This document shows positions 26,164-33,776 of a stretch of DNA of 64,000 nucleotides, in pieces. The position numbers and the translations under genes were made by a program. Under the pieces are notes generated by a model, which ran no database searches, was not told the origin of the DNA, and saw only the letters and a list, made by a program, of their open reading frames with translations. Position 1 is the stretch's first letter, and each line of letters starts with the position of its first letter. The stretch is from Candidatus Solirubrobacter pratensis (lineage in GTDB: Bacteria > Actinomycetota > Thermoleophilia > Solirubrobacterales > Solirubrobacteraceae), in assembly GCF_000425945.1 (NCBI RefSeq), contig NZ_AUEK01000014.1:117343-181342 (forward strand), in the 5' to 3' direction.

Positions 26164-26341
26164 AGGTTCTGCCGCCCCCGCTCGGGCGGCGGCGGGGTGT
26201 AGGGGGCCGCGAGCTGCCACCGCCGCTCGCACGGGGAGCGATCGTCACGGCCGTGCGGGCGCAACCCCCGCGCGGGACCACGATCGCTGCGATGGCCGTG
26301 ATGGCGACAAGCAGGAGTACCACTTCCGTTTCGTCCTTCAT
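26144..26341 (-). CDS. Small single-pass membrane peptide with CxxC tail
   Basis: 65-aa hypothetical protein, family not recognised. It has an acidic N-terminus (MKDETE), a membrane helix of about 16-18 residues (VVLLLVAITAIAAIVV), then a low-complexity Gly/Pro/Arg/Ser tail that ends in TCESCTG with two cysteines. The last 20 bp overlap the DUF192 start, so the two are probably translated together. No Shine-Dalgarno sequence or clear -10 precedes the ATG, which lowers confidence. The N-terminal charge and helix argue for a real inner-membrane peptide. Confidence 0.55.
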   Translation of the reverse strand: MKDETEVVLLLVAITAIAAIVVPRGGCARTAVTIAPRASGGGSSRPPTPRRRPSGGGRTCESCTG

Positions 26342-26429
26342 ATCGTGCCAGCTGGATCGGCCCTGGCGGCCTGCTCGCCGGGCGTGCCCTCCGCCGCCGC
26401 ACGTGCCCGCTTCGATCTCTGGGCGCTCG

Positions 26430-27368
26430 TCACGCCGCCGCGAGACGGCGGTGCTCCTGGGGGCTGACCCCGCGCAGGCGCTTGAACGCGGTGCTGAGCG
26501 CGAACGGGCTTCCGTAGCCGACCTGCGCGGCGACCGAGCCGACGGTCGCGCCCGGCTCGCGCAGGAGGTCGGCGGCGAGGGCGATGCGCCAGCCGGTGAG
26601 GAACGCCATCGGCGGCTCTCCCACGAGCTCGTTGAAGCGGCGGGCGAGCGCGGCGCGGGACACGCCGGCCGCGCCGGCCAGCTCGGCGATCGTCCACGGG
26701 TGCGCCGGGTCGTGGTGCAGCATCCGCAGCGCGCGGCCGACGATCGGGTCGCCGTAGGCGCGGTACCAGCCCGGCGCCTGCGCCTCGGGGCGCGCGAACC
26801 AGGCGCGCAGGACCGCGATCAGCAGCAGGTCCAGCAGGCGGTCGAGCACCGCCTCCTGCCCGGGTTCGTCCTTGACGATCTCGTCGGCCAGCAGCGGCAC
26901 GAGCGGGCAGTCCCAGTCGTCGTCGCGCAGCACGAGCATTCGCGGGAGCGCGCGCAGCAGGCGCCCGCTCACCTCGCCCTCGAACAGGTAGGTGCCGGTC
27001 AGCAGCTCGGTCTCGCCCGTAACGGCGTTGCCCCAGGTGCGCACGCCGAGGTCGCTCATCGGGCTCACGTCGGCGCCGTCAGGCGTCACGCAGCGCTCGC
27101 CGGGAATGATGTGCATCTGCGGCTCGGTCGCCGGGTCGTCGCTGACGACGTAGTGGTCCGGCCCGAGGATGACCGCGACGTCGCCCTGTTCCAGCCGCTC
27201 CGGCCGCGCGTCCGTGAACGCGATCCATGCGTGGCCGCGCACGACGGCGACCAGCGTGAGCGGTGCCTCGTCGCGGATCAGCAGCGACCACGGCGGGTTC
27301 ATGCTCGAGCGCAGCAGGAAGGCGCCCCGGGCGCGCGGCCCGTCGAGAAGCCCGGCGACGGCATCCAT
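26430..27368 (-). CDS. AraC-family transcriptional regulator (cupin_6 type)
   Basis: 312-aa regulator with an N-terminal cupin-like sensor domain (LLRSSMNPPWSLLIRD, later GDVAVILGPDHYVV) and a C-terminal AraC DNA-binding domain with two HTHs (WTIAELAGAAGVSRAALARRF, then VGSVAAQVGYGSPFALSTAFKR). ATG 27368 is chosen because TACAGT lies 6 bp before it and the family N-terminus starts there. It is divergent from an NmrA-cupin operon with an 81-bp gap, so it probably controls that operon and itself. In this AraC class the ligand is usually unknown. Confidence 0.92.
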   Translation of the reverse strand: MDAVAGLLDGPRARGAFLLRSSMNPPWSLLIRDEAPLTLVAVVRGHAWIAFTDARPERLEQGDVAVILGPDHYVVSDDPATEPQMHIIPGERCVTPDGADVSPMSDLGVRTWGNAVTGETELLTGTYLFEGEVSGRLLRALPRMLVLRDDDWDCPLVPLLADEIVKDEPGQEAVLDRLLDLLLIAVLRAWFARPEAQAPGWYRAYGDPIVGRALRMLHHDPAHPWTIAELAGAAGVSRAALARRFNELVGEPPMAFLTGWRIALAADLLREPGATVGSVAAQVGYGSPFALSTAFKRLRGVSPQEHRRLAAA

Positions 27369-27374
27369 GTCGCA

Positions 27375-27380
27375 ACTGTA
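27375..27380 (-). promoter_or_regulatory. -10 hexamer of the AraC regulator gene
   Basis: On the minus strand, TACAGT is followed by TGCGAC and the ATG, a 6-bp spacing typical of the leaderless layout seen elsewhere in the window. Confidence 0.55.
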
Positions 27381-27449
27381 GACGATCGCGTATGGATCCG
27401 CGCAATCGAGCCATGGACAGTCTCGGAATGCGGCGATTGACTGGTGGCC

Positions 27450-28235
27450 ATGACGAACTTGACCCTGGTCCTCGGCGCGGGCGGCAAGACCGGTCGCCGC
27501 GTGGCCCGGCGCCTGCGCGACGGCGGCGTCGCCGTCCGCGCCGGCTCGCGCTCCGGGACGCCGCGCTTCGACTGGACCGACCGCGCGACCTGGGCGCCCG
27601 CGCTCGACGGCGCCGGCGCCGTCTACATCTCCTACTTCCCCGACCTCGCGGCGCCCGGCGCGGCCGAGACGGTCGGCGCGTTCGCCGGCCTCGCCGCGCC
27701 CCGCCGGCTCGTGCTGCTGTCCGGCCGCGGCGAGCCCGAGGCCCAGCGCGCGGAGCGCCTCGTCCGCGACGCGAGCCCGGACGCGACGATCGTGCGCTGC
27801 AGCTGGTTCGCCCAGAACTTCAGCGAGAGCTTCCTCGCCGAGCCGGTCGCCGCCGGCGCGGTGTACTTCGCGGCGGACGCGGTCCGCGAGCCGTTCGTCG
27901 ACGTCGAGGACGTCGCCGACGTCGCCGCCGCGGCGCTCCCGGAGCCCGGTCACGAGGGCCGCCTGTATGAGCTGACCGGCCCGCGGCTGCTCACGTTCGC
28001 CGAGGCGGTGCGGGAGATCGCCCGCGCGACGGGCCGCGAGATCGGCTACACCCCCGTCTCCGTCGAGGACTTCACGGCGGCGATGGACGGCGAGCCCGAG
28101 GATGTCGTCGCGCTCGTGACCTACCTCGTGACCGAGGTGCTGGACGGCCGCAACGAACGGCTCGCGGACGGCGTCCGAGAGGCGCTCGGCCGCGAGCCGC
28201 GCGACTTCGCCGAGTACGCGGTGACGCTCCGATGA
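27450..28235 (+). CDS. NmrA-like NAD(P)-binding protein (SDR atypical family)
   Basis: 261-aa Rossmann-fold protein with the glycine motif VLGAGGKTGRRVARRL near the N-terminus, then short-chain dehydrogenase-like strands and FAQNFSESFL and EPFVDVEDVADVAAAAL, as in NmrA and quinone oxidoreductase 2 relatives. These act as redox sensors or NADPH-dependent reductases; the substrate is unknown. ATG 27450 fits the family start; GTG 27444 is two codons earlier. It overlaps the next gene by 4 bp and lies divergent to the AraC regulator. Confidence 0.88.
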   Translation: MTNLTLVLGAGGKTGRRVARRLRDGGVAVRAGSRSGTPRFDWTDRATWAPALDGAGAVYISYFPDLAAPGAAETVGAFAGLAAPRRLVLLSGRGEPEAQRAERLVRDASPDATIVRCSWFAQNFSESFLAEPVAAGAVYFAADAVREPFVDVEDVADVAAAALPEPGHEGRLYELTGPRLLTFAEAVREIARATGREIGYTPVSVEDFTAAMDGEPEDVVALVTYLVTEVLDGRNERLADGVREALGREPRDFAEYAVTLR

Positions 28236-28804
28236 TCCGTCCGGGCGACACGCTGGAGAACCCCGTCACGGGGGAGCGCTTCACGTTCACCCACACGGCC
28301 GCCTCCACCGGTGGCGAGCTGCTCGCGTTCGACTTCGCGCTGCGGCGTGGCGGCGCGGTCCCGATCGCGCACGTCCACCCGATCCAGACCGAGCGCTTCG
28401 AGGTCACGTCCGGGCGGATGCGCTTCCGCGTCGGCCGGAGAACGGTCATCGCCGGCCCGGGCGACGTGGTCGACATCGAACCCGGCGTCGTGCACTCGTT
28501 CGCCAATGCGGGCGACACCGAGGCGACGCTGCGGGTCGAGGTCCGCCCGGCGCTGCGGATGGAGGAGATGTTCGCCGAGGTGGTCGCGCTCGCCAAAGCG
28601 GGCCGGATGACCAGGCGCGGCCTGCCGCGCAACCCGCTCGAGCTCGCCGTGCTCGCGCGCACCTACGACCAGGAGGCTCACGCGCCGCTGCTCGGCGCCG
28701 GCGTCCAGCGCGCGCTGCTCGCGCCGCTCGTGCTGTGGGCCCGCCATCCTCGCGCCGGAACCGCGCTCGCGGCGCTCATGGGTGTCGCAACGCTCACCGG
28801 ATGA
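28232..28804 (+). CDS. Cupin-domain protein
   Basis: 190-aa protein whose first half is a cupin barrel: GGAVPIAHVHPIQTERFEV holds the first His/Glu metal motif and PGDVVDIEPGVVHSFANAG the second. The C-terminal ~70 residues are helical and hydrophobic near the end (LLAPLVLWARHP). It is likely metal-dependent or a small-molecule sensor, but the reaction is not predictable. The ATG overlaps the NmrA-like gene's stop, so the two form an operon facing the AraC regulator. Confidence 0.85.
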   Translation: MIRPGDTLENPVTGERFTFTHTAASTGGELLAFDFALRRGGAVPIAHVHPIQTERFEVTSGRMRFRVGRRTVIAGPGDVVDIEPGVVHSFANAGDTEATLRVEVRPALRMEEMFAEVVALAKAGRMTRRGLPRNPLELAVLARTYDQEAHAPLLGAGVQRALLAPLVLWARHPRAGTALAALMGVATLTG

Positions 28805-28866
28805 AACGCCACTGAGACTCCGCGGTCTCGTCGCCGGGCTTTCGGTCACGCTCGGCCTCGGATCAG

Positions 28867-28915
28867 GGGGTGCCTTACGAACCTTCGAACCATTCGAAGG
28901 TTCGTCGCACACCCC
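28867..28915. promoter_or_regulatory. Large symmetrical palindrome upstream of the LuxR regulator
   Basis: ACGAACCTTCGAA (28877-28889) and its exact reverse complement TTCGAAGGTTCGT (28893-28905) flank CCA; outside, GGGGTG (28867-28872) pairs with CACCCC (28910-28915) across symmetrical 4-nt gaps. TTCGAA, itself a palindrome, occurs twice. No T-run follows, so an operator is as likely as a terminator for the cupin operon. Confidence 0.8.
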
Positions 28916-29051
28916 TGCCGCCGGGCCCGAGAAGGCGCGGCGCGAAGACGCGCGGCGGGGAGCAAGCTGACTTCGAACTACTCGGCCAGCCGGTTGATCG
29001 ACAGGCGGCGTGCGACGATGCTGGAGGTATCGAACAGAAAGCAGGTCGGTT

Positions 29052-31871
29052 GTGCGAAGGGCGATTCCTGCAGCAGAGTTCGTCGGGAGGTCCCGCGAGC
29101 TGGCGGTGTTGCACGAGGCGCTCGAAGCCGCCCGGGCAGGCGCGCCGCCCATGCTCGTGGTCCACGGCGAGGCAGGCATCGGCAAGACGCGCACGATCGC
29201 CGAGTTCGCCCGCGCCGCCGAGGACGACGGCGCCGCCGTGCTGTGGGGGACGTGCTACCAGGGCTGCCTCACGTATCCGTACGGGCCGTGGGCGCAGGCG
29301 CTCGGCGCGTACCTGGACGGCGTGCCCGGCGACCGCGTCGCGAGCGTGCTGGGCGTTGACGCCGCCGCGCTCGCGCAGCTGCTGCCGCCGCCGGCGCGGC
29401 TCGCCGCCCTTCCCGCGCTCCCGCCCGGCCAGGGGCGGCTGCGGCTCTACGAGGCGGTCGTGCGCTGCCTGCAGGCGATCGAGCGCACGCCAGTGCTCGT
29501 GCTCGACGACATCCAGTGGGCCGACGCCGACTCGCTCGACCTGCTCGTCCACGTCGCGCGCTTCGCGACCCGCCCGCTGATCGTGCTCGCCCATCGCGGC
29601 GGCGACCTCGACCCAGCCGATCCCGTCACCCAGCGGCTCGCCGAGATCTCGCGCCACCGCGAGAGCGATCACGTGCCGCTCGAGAGCCTCCCGCGCGACG
29701 AGGCCGGCGTGCTGCTCGAGCACGTCGCCCAGCGCCGCGTCGGCAACGACACGCTGACGGCGATCTACGACGAGAGCGGCGGGAATCCGTTCTTCCTCGG
29801 CGAGCTCGGCCGTCACCTGCAGCGCCGCGGGCAGGACCCCGGGGCGCCGGGCTGGCGGCCGCCGGCGACCGTGCGCCAAGCGGTCGGCCTGCGGCTCGCC
29901 GGGCTCTCGAAGGCGACGCGCGAGATGCTGCAGCTGGCCGCGGTGTTCACGTCGGGCTTCGGCTTCGTCGAGCTGTCGGCGCTCACCGGCCTCGACGAGG
30001 CGGCGCTGCTCGACTGCCTGGACGAGGCGCTCGCGGCCGAGGTGCTCGAGCCCGCCGGCCCCGAGCGCTACGACTTCGCGCACGCGCTCGTGCGGCACAC
30101 GCTCTACGACCGCTTCAGCCCCAGCCGGCGTGCGCGCATCCACCGGCGCCTCGCGGAGGCGCTCGAGCGCACGCACGGCGCTCAGCTGGGGGCCGAGATC
30201 GCGCGCCAGTACCGCGCGTCGGCCACGTTCCCGGGCGCCGAGGCCGGCGTGCCGTACGCGATCGCGGCCGCCGCCGCGGCGAGCGCGGTCCCGGCGCCGG
30301 CCGAGGCGGAGGAGCTCCTCGAGATCGCGCTCGCGCTCGACACGGGCGCGCAGCGCGCCGGCATCCTCGGCCGGCTCGCGCTCGCGCGCGCCGAGGCGGG
30401 CCGGCACGCGGAGGCGGTCGCGACGCTCACCGCCGCGCTGGACCTGATGAGCAAGGGCGAGGAGATCGCCACGCTGATCCAGCGGGTGCTGACCGTGCTG
30501 CAGGACGGGCTGGCCGACCAGGCGAGCCTGGACCCGCTGATCGCGCGCGGGCTCGCCGCGCTCGGCGATCGCCATGGGCTCGCGTGGGCGCGCCTGAAGC
30601 TGCTCGAGCGCCCGACCGAGGCGATCCTCGCCGGCGACGTGCACGCGACGCGCTTCCTCGGCTTCGATCCCGAGGCCGTGCGGATCGCGCGCGTGGAGGG
30701 GACCGAGGCCGACGCGGCGCGCACGATCGACCAGTTCGCGCAATGGCCGCTGCCCGAGCTGGAGTCCTTCATGACGCGCGTCGCCGGCTGGCACGATCCG
30801 CTCGCGCGGCTGCGCGGGCTGCTGCTGCTCGGCATGAGCGCCACGGTCACGCGCTGGTCCGGCGCGTCGCTGCCCGCCGAGCAGCTGTGCGCCGAGATCG
30901 AGCTGCTCGGGGAGCGCACCGGCTCGCTTCCTGCGCGCGCGATGGCGGCCGTCTTCCGCGCCGCGATCCACGGCGCGCGCGGGGAGTTCGGCGAGTCGGT
31001 GGCTGCGCTGGACCGCGCCGCGTCGCTGATGGAGCGGCTTCCGTCCGGCCACGCCGTCACGAACATCGCGCTGCTCGTGCGCGAGCTCACGCTCCAGCAC
31101 GTTGAGGCGGACTGGCCGGCGATGGGGGAGCGGATGTACGCGCTCGCGCGCCGGCGCGACCCGGGGCCGTGGTTCGGGCTGATGTGGGCGGCGATCGCGG
31201 CGCACGCGTTCGCGCGCGCCGGCCTGGAGGACCGCTCGCGCTTCGTGCTCGGCCGGATCACGCCCGCCATCTCCGCCTGCGACCCGTGGGATAACGCCCA
31301 GAGCGGCGCCGTCAACTTCGCCGCCGAGGCGATCTGGGACCTGCGCGCCACCGATCTCGCCGCGCCGCTGCTGACCTGCGCCCAGGCGCTCGTCGACGCG
31401 GGCGCGGGCGACTACTACATGGCGAGCTCGGAGCTCACGGTCGCCCGCCTGCAGGCGCTGCTCGGCCACGGCGGCGGCGAGTCCTTCGACCGCGCGCGGT
31501 GCGCGACCGAGCGGCGTGACCAGCGCCCGCTGCGCGCGATCGTCGACCACGACGACGCGATCGCGCGCCAGTGGACGCGCCAGGCCGGCGCGGAGCCGCT
31601 CCTCAGATCAGCCGCGGCCCGCTTCGAGGAGCTCGGCATGAACGAGTGGGCGGGCCGCGCGCCGCCGCGGTCCGGGCTGCCCGACGGGCTGACGGCGCGC
31701 GAGGTCGAGGTGCTCCGCCTGCTCGCCGCGGGCCGGACGAACAAGGAGATCGCCTCCGAGCTCGTGCTCAGCGTCCACACCGTCGAGCGGCATCTCGCGA
31801 ACGCCTATCGCAAGATCTCGGTGCGCAACCGCGCGGACGCGACCGCCTACGTGCTGCGGTCGGGGCTGTGA
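29052..31871 (+). CDS. LAL-type LuxR-family transcriptional regulator with AAA ATPase domain
   Basis: Large ATP-binding regulator of the LuxR (LAL/MalT-like) class. With GTG 29052 it is 939 aa: AAA_16 domain starting FVGRSREL, Walker A GEAGIGKT at 39-46, Walker B VLVLDDIQWAD, a long helical TPR-like middle, and a C-terminal LuxR HTH (LTAREVEVLRLLAAGRTNKEIA then SVHTVERHLANAYRKI). GTG 29010 is an alternative start giving 14 more residues; neither has a strong Shine-Dalgarno sequence. A 49-bp palindrome lies 137 bp upstream. The end overlaps a small minus-strand gene by 25 bp. The target is unknown. Confidence 0.92.
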   Translation: MRRAIPAAEFVGRSRELAVLHEALEAARAGAPPMLVVHGEAGIGKTRTIAEFARAAEDDGAAVLWGTCYQGCLTYPYGPWAQALGAYLDGVPGDRVASVLGVDAAALAQLLPPPARLAALPALPPGQGRLRLYEAVVRCLQAIERTPVLVLDDIQWADADSLDLLVHVARFATRPLIVLAHRGGDLDPADPVTQRLAEISRHRESDHVPLESLPRDEAGVLLEHVAQRRVGNDTLTAIYDESGGNPFFLGELGRHLQRRGQDPGAPGWRPPATVRQAVGLRLAGLSKATREMLQLAAVFTSGFGFVELSALTGLDEAALLDCLDEALAAEVLEPAGPERYDFAHALVRHTLYDRFSPSRRARIHRRLAEALERTHGAQLGAEIARQYRASATFPGAEAGVPYAIAAAAAASAVPAPAEAEELLEIALALDTGAQRAGILGRLALARAEAGRHAEAVATLTAALDLMSKGEEIATLIQRVLTVLQDGLADQASLDPLIARGLAALGDRHGLAWARLKLLERPTEAILAGDVHATRFLGFDPEAVRIARVEGTEADAARTIDQFAQWPLPELESFMTRVAGWHDPLARLRGLLLLGMSATVTRWSGASLPAEQLCAEIELLGERTGSLPARAMAAVFRAAIHGARGEFGESVAALDRAASLMERLPSGHAVTNIALLVRELTLQHVEADWPAMGERMYALARRRDPGPWFGLMWAAIAAHAFARAGLEDRSRFVLGRITPAISACDPWDNAQSGAVNFAAEAIWDLRATDLAAPLLTCAQALVDAGAGDYYMASSELTVARLQALLGHGGGESFDRARCATERRDQRPLRAIVDHDDAIARQWTRQAGAEPLLRSAAARFEELGMNEWAGRAPPRSGLPDGLTAREVEVLRLLAAGRTNKEIASELVLSVHTVERHLANAYRKISVRNRADATAYVLRSGL

Positions 31872-32056
31872 GCGCACCGGGCGAGCTCGTCCTGGGCCCA
31901 GTCGGCGAGGTCCTGAGCCGCGCGGTAGGCGACATAGCCCGCCGCGTCGCGATCGCGTCGCCACTGCTCGTAGGCCTCGCGGGCGTGCGCCTGGGCGCGC
32001 CGCCACATCAGCATCGGCTCGTCTTCGACGAGCGCTGGAGTCTCGGCGAGATGCAT
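31847..32056 (-). CDS. Small hypothetical helical protein (69 aa)
   Basis: Not recognised. The product is 69 aa, soluble, predicted helical, with many Ala, Arg, Glu, Trp and Tyr (WRRAQAHAREAYEQWRR, YRAAQDLADWAQDELAR). The ATG has a strong AAGGAG sequence 8 bp upstream, the clearest Shine-Dalgarno in this area, and the start codon overlaps the stop of an upstream short frame as TGATG. The 3' end overlaps the LuxR gene tail to tail by 25 bp. Good translation signals make it likely real; function cannot be inferred. Confidence 0.6.
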   Translation of the reverse strand: MHLAETPALVEDEPMLMWRRAQAHAREAYEQWRRDRDAAGYVAYRAAQDLADWAQDELARCAHSPDRST

Positions 32057-32220
32057 CAGCCGGTCTCCTTCGGACAGATCAGGAGCGAGAGCTCCACCAG
32101 CCGCCGCTGCGAGGGCGATCCGCCCGGAGACACAAGGACGTGCCGCTGACCGTGCGGCTGCGTCTCCGGACGTGAGCGATCGCCGAACCCCCCGGCGGGC
32201 CGTATAGGTACGGACGCCAT
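32056..32220 (-). CDS. Possible small ORF coupled to the 69-aa gene (54 aa)
   Basis: Not recognised. A 54-codon frame from ATG 32220 with GC-rich third positions ends in TGA that overlaps the next ATG by one base (TGATG); its last codons contain the AAGGAG of the next gene. The C-terminal half (RHVLVSPGG, RRLVELSLLICPKETG) looks protein-like and ends with one cysteine. TACAAC lies 7 bp before the ATG as a weak -10. Evidence is mainly the coupling, so confidence is modest. Confidence 0.4.
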   Translation of the reverse strand: MASVPIRPAGGFGDRSRPETQPHGQRHVLVSPGGSPSQRRLVELSLLICPKETG

Positions 32221-32299
32221 GCGAAGGGTTGTACGCCTTGCGCACAGCGATGCCATCACGGGAACCCACCATCTTCGCCGGCGGGACCATGTAGATGCG

Positions 32300-33733
32300 C
32301 TACGCGAGCGGCAGCACGGCGCGCACGAGCGTCCCCTCGCCGGCCGGGCTGACGACGCTCAGCTCCCCGTCCGCCGCGCCGACCCGGTCCGCCAGCCCGG
32401 ACAGCCCTGACCCCGCGCCCGGGTCGGCCCCGCCCACGCCGTCGTCCTGCACCTCGACCACGAGCGCGCCATCCTCGCATCCCAGGCGCACCGTCGCGTG
32501 CGTCGCCTGCGCGTACTTGGCCACGTTGGTCAGCGCCTCGGCCACGGTGAAGTAGGCCGTCGTCTCGGCCCGTGAGGACAGCCGCTCGTCCGGCACCTCG
32601 ACGATCTCGACCGGCAGCGGCGCGCGCGAGGCCAGCGCGGCGACGGCCGGCGCCAGCCCGCGCTCGGTCAGGACCGCCGGGTGGATCCCGCGCGCGAGCT
32701 CGCGCAGCTCCCCGGACGCGTCCTGCAACTCGCGCCCCATGCGGTCGAGGAACGGCAACGCCTGAGAAGGGTCCTTGGCGATCCGCCCGCGGGCCACGCG
32801 CACGTCGAGCGCGAGCGAGACGAGCCGCTGCTGCGCGCCGTCGTGCAGGTCGCGCTCGATCTTGCGCCGCGCGGCGTCGGCCGCCTCGACGATGCGGGCG
32901 CGCGAGGCGCGCAGCTCCTCGGTGCGCGCCGCCTCGATCTTGCGCCGCAGCAGCGCCTCCTGCGCCGCCCGCCGCTCGGTGATGTCGAACAGCGCGCCGT
33001 CGAGCCACAGCCTCCCGCCAGGGCCGGGGACGAGCTGGCCGCGGTCGAGGACCCAGCGGACCTCGCCGTCGGCGCACACGATCCGGTACTCGAGCGAGAA
33101 AGAGCCGAACCCCTCGCGCGCGCGGTCGATCGCCTCGAGCACGAGCGCGCGGTCGTCGCGGTGGACGAGGCTGAGCAGCGTGCGCTTCTGACTGGCGAGG
33201 AAGTTGCCCGCGGGATAGCCGGAGATGCGCTCGATCTCGTCGCTGATCAGCTCCAGCGCGTGGCCCGCGTGCCACGCCGAGCGGTAGATCGCGCCGGGAA
33301 CGTTGACCATCAGCGCGCGCAGCAGCGCGTCGTCTGATCGGTTGCGCGCGGCGCGCAGGCCGGCGCGGGCGCGGACGATCAGCTCGGCGCGCGAGAACGG
33401 GCGCTGCAGGTAGTCGTCGGCTCCCGCGTCCAGCGCGGCGTCCGCGGCGCGGCCGCGCGCCGCCACCGTGATCACGAGCAGCCACGCGTCGCCGAGGCGC
33501 GGGTCGGCGCGCAGCTTGCGGCACGCGGCGGGCGCGTCGAGGCCGCCGGGCTCGCGGTCGACGACGACGAGGTCGGCCGCCTCCTCGTCGAGCGCGGCGA
33601 GCGCGTCCTCCAGCCGCCGGGCGCCGCGCGGGAGGTGTCCGGCGGAGCGCAGCCACGGGTGGACCTCCGGCTCGATCGCGCCGACGAGCAGGACGCTGGA
33701 GCGGCGGCGGCGGACGGGCTCCGAGGTCGTCAC
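32300..33733 (-). CDS. Sensor histidine kinase with N-terminal degenerate receiver, PAS and HisKA_3/HATPase domains
   Basis: 477-aa cytoplasmic kinase, no membrane helix. Residues about 12-130 form a receiver: Asp59 is kept, but the acidic pair expected after the first strand is replaced (LLVGAIE) and the switch Lys is Arg111 (QRPFS). A PAS/PAC domain follows (about 140-265, ending DITERRAAQEALLRRK), then the NarL-type dimerisation box ERDLHDGAQQRL with His297 and a HATPase domain (EALTNVAKYA, DDGVGG, GLSGLADRV). GTG 33733 follows CATAAT by 6 bp. No partner response regulator is adjacent. Confidence 0.9.
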   Translation of the reverse strand: MTTSEPVRRRRSSVLLVGAIEPEVHPWLRSAGHLPRGARRLEDALAALDEEAADLVVVDREPGGLDAPAACRKLRADPRLGDAWLLVITVAARGRAADAALDAGADDYLQRPFSRAELIVRARAGLRAARNRSDDALLRALMVNVPGAIYRSAWHAGHALELISDEIERISGYPAGNFLASQKRTLLSLVHRDDRALVLEAIDRAREGFGSFSLEYRIVCADGEVRWVLDRGQLVPGPGGRLWLDGALFDITERRAAQEALLRRKIEAARTEELRASRARIVEAADAARRKIERDLHDGAQQRLVSLALDVRVARGRIAKDPSQALPFLDRMGRELQDASGELRELARGIHPAVLTERGLAPAVAALASRAPLPVEIVEVPDERLSSRAETTAYFTVAEALTNVAKYAQATHATVRLGCEDGALVVEVQDDGVGGADPGAGSGLSGLADRVGAADGELSVVSPAGEGTLVRAVLPLA

Positions 33734-33739
33734 TCCCCG

Positions 33740-33745
33740 ATTATG
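33740..33745 (-). promoter_or_regulatory. -10 hexamer of the sensor kinase gene
   Basis: Minus-strand CATAAT (five of six to TATAAT) lies 6 bp before the GTG start, leaving no room for a ribosome binding site. Confidence 0.5.
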
Positions 33746-33756
33746 CCGCCGAGGAG

Positions 33757-33776
33757 TAGTCTCTGACTTGAGTCAG
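33757..33776 (+). promoter_or_regulatory. -10 and palindromic operator of the MarR-GNAT gene
   Basis: TAGTCT (33757-33762) is directly followed by the palindrome CTGACT-TG-AGTCAG (33763-33776), whose last base is the first base of the GTG start codon. A repressor bound here would cover the transcription start; autoregulation by the encoded MarR domain is the obvious inference. Confidence 0.6.

Noticed and set aside
31847..32220. Toxin-antitoxin module
   Set aside because: Two coupled small genes are suggestive, but neither product shows a known toxin fold or antitoxin DNA-binding motif, so I report them only as unknown.
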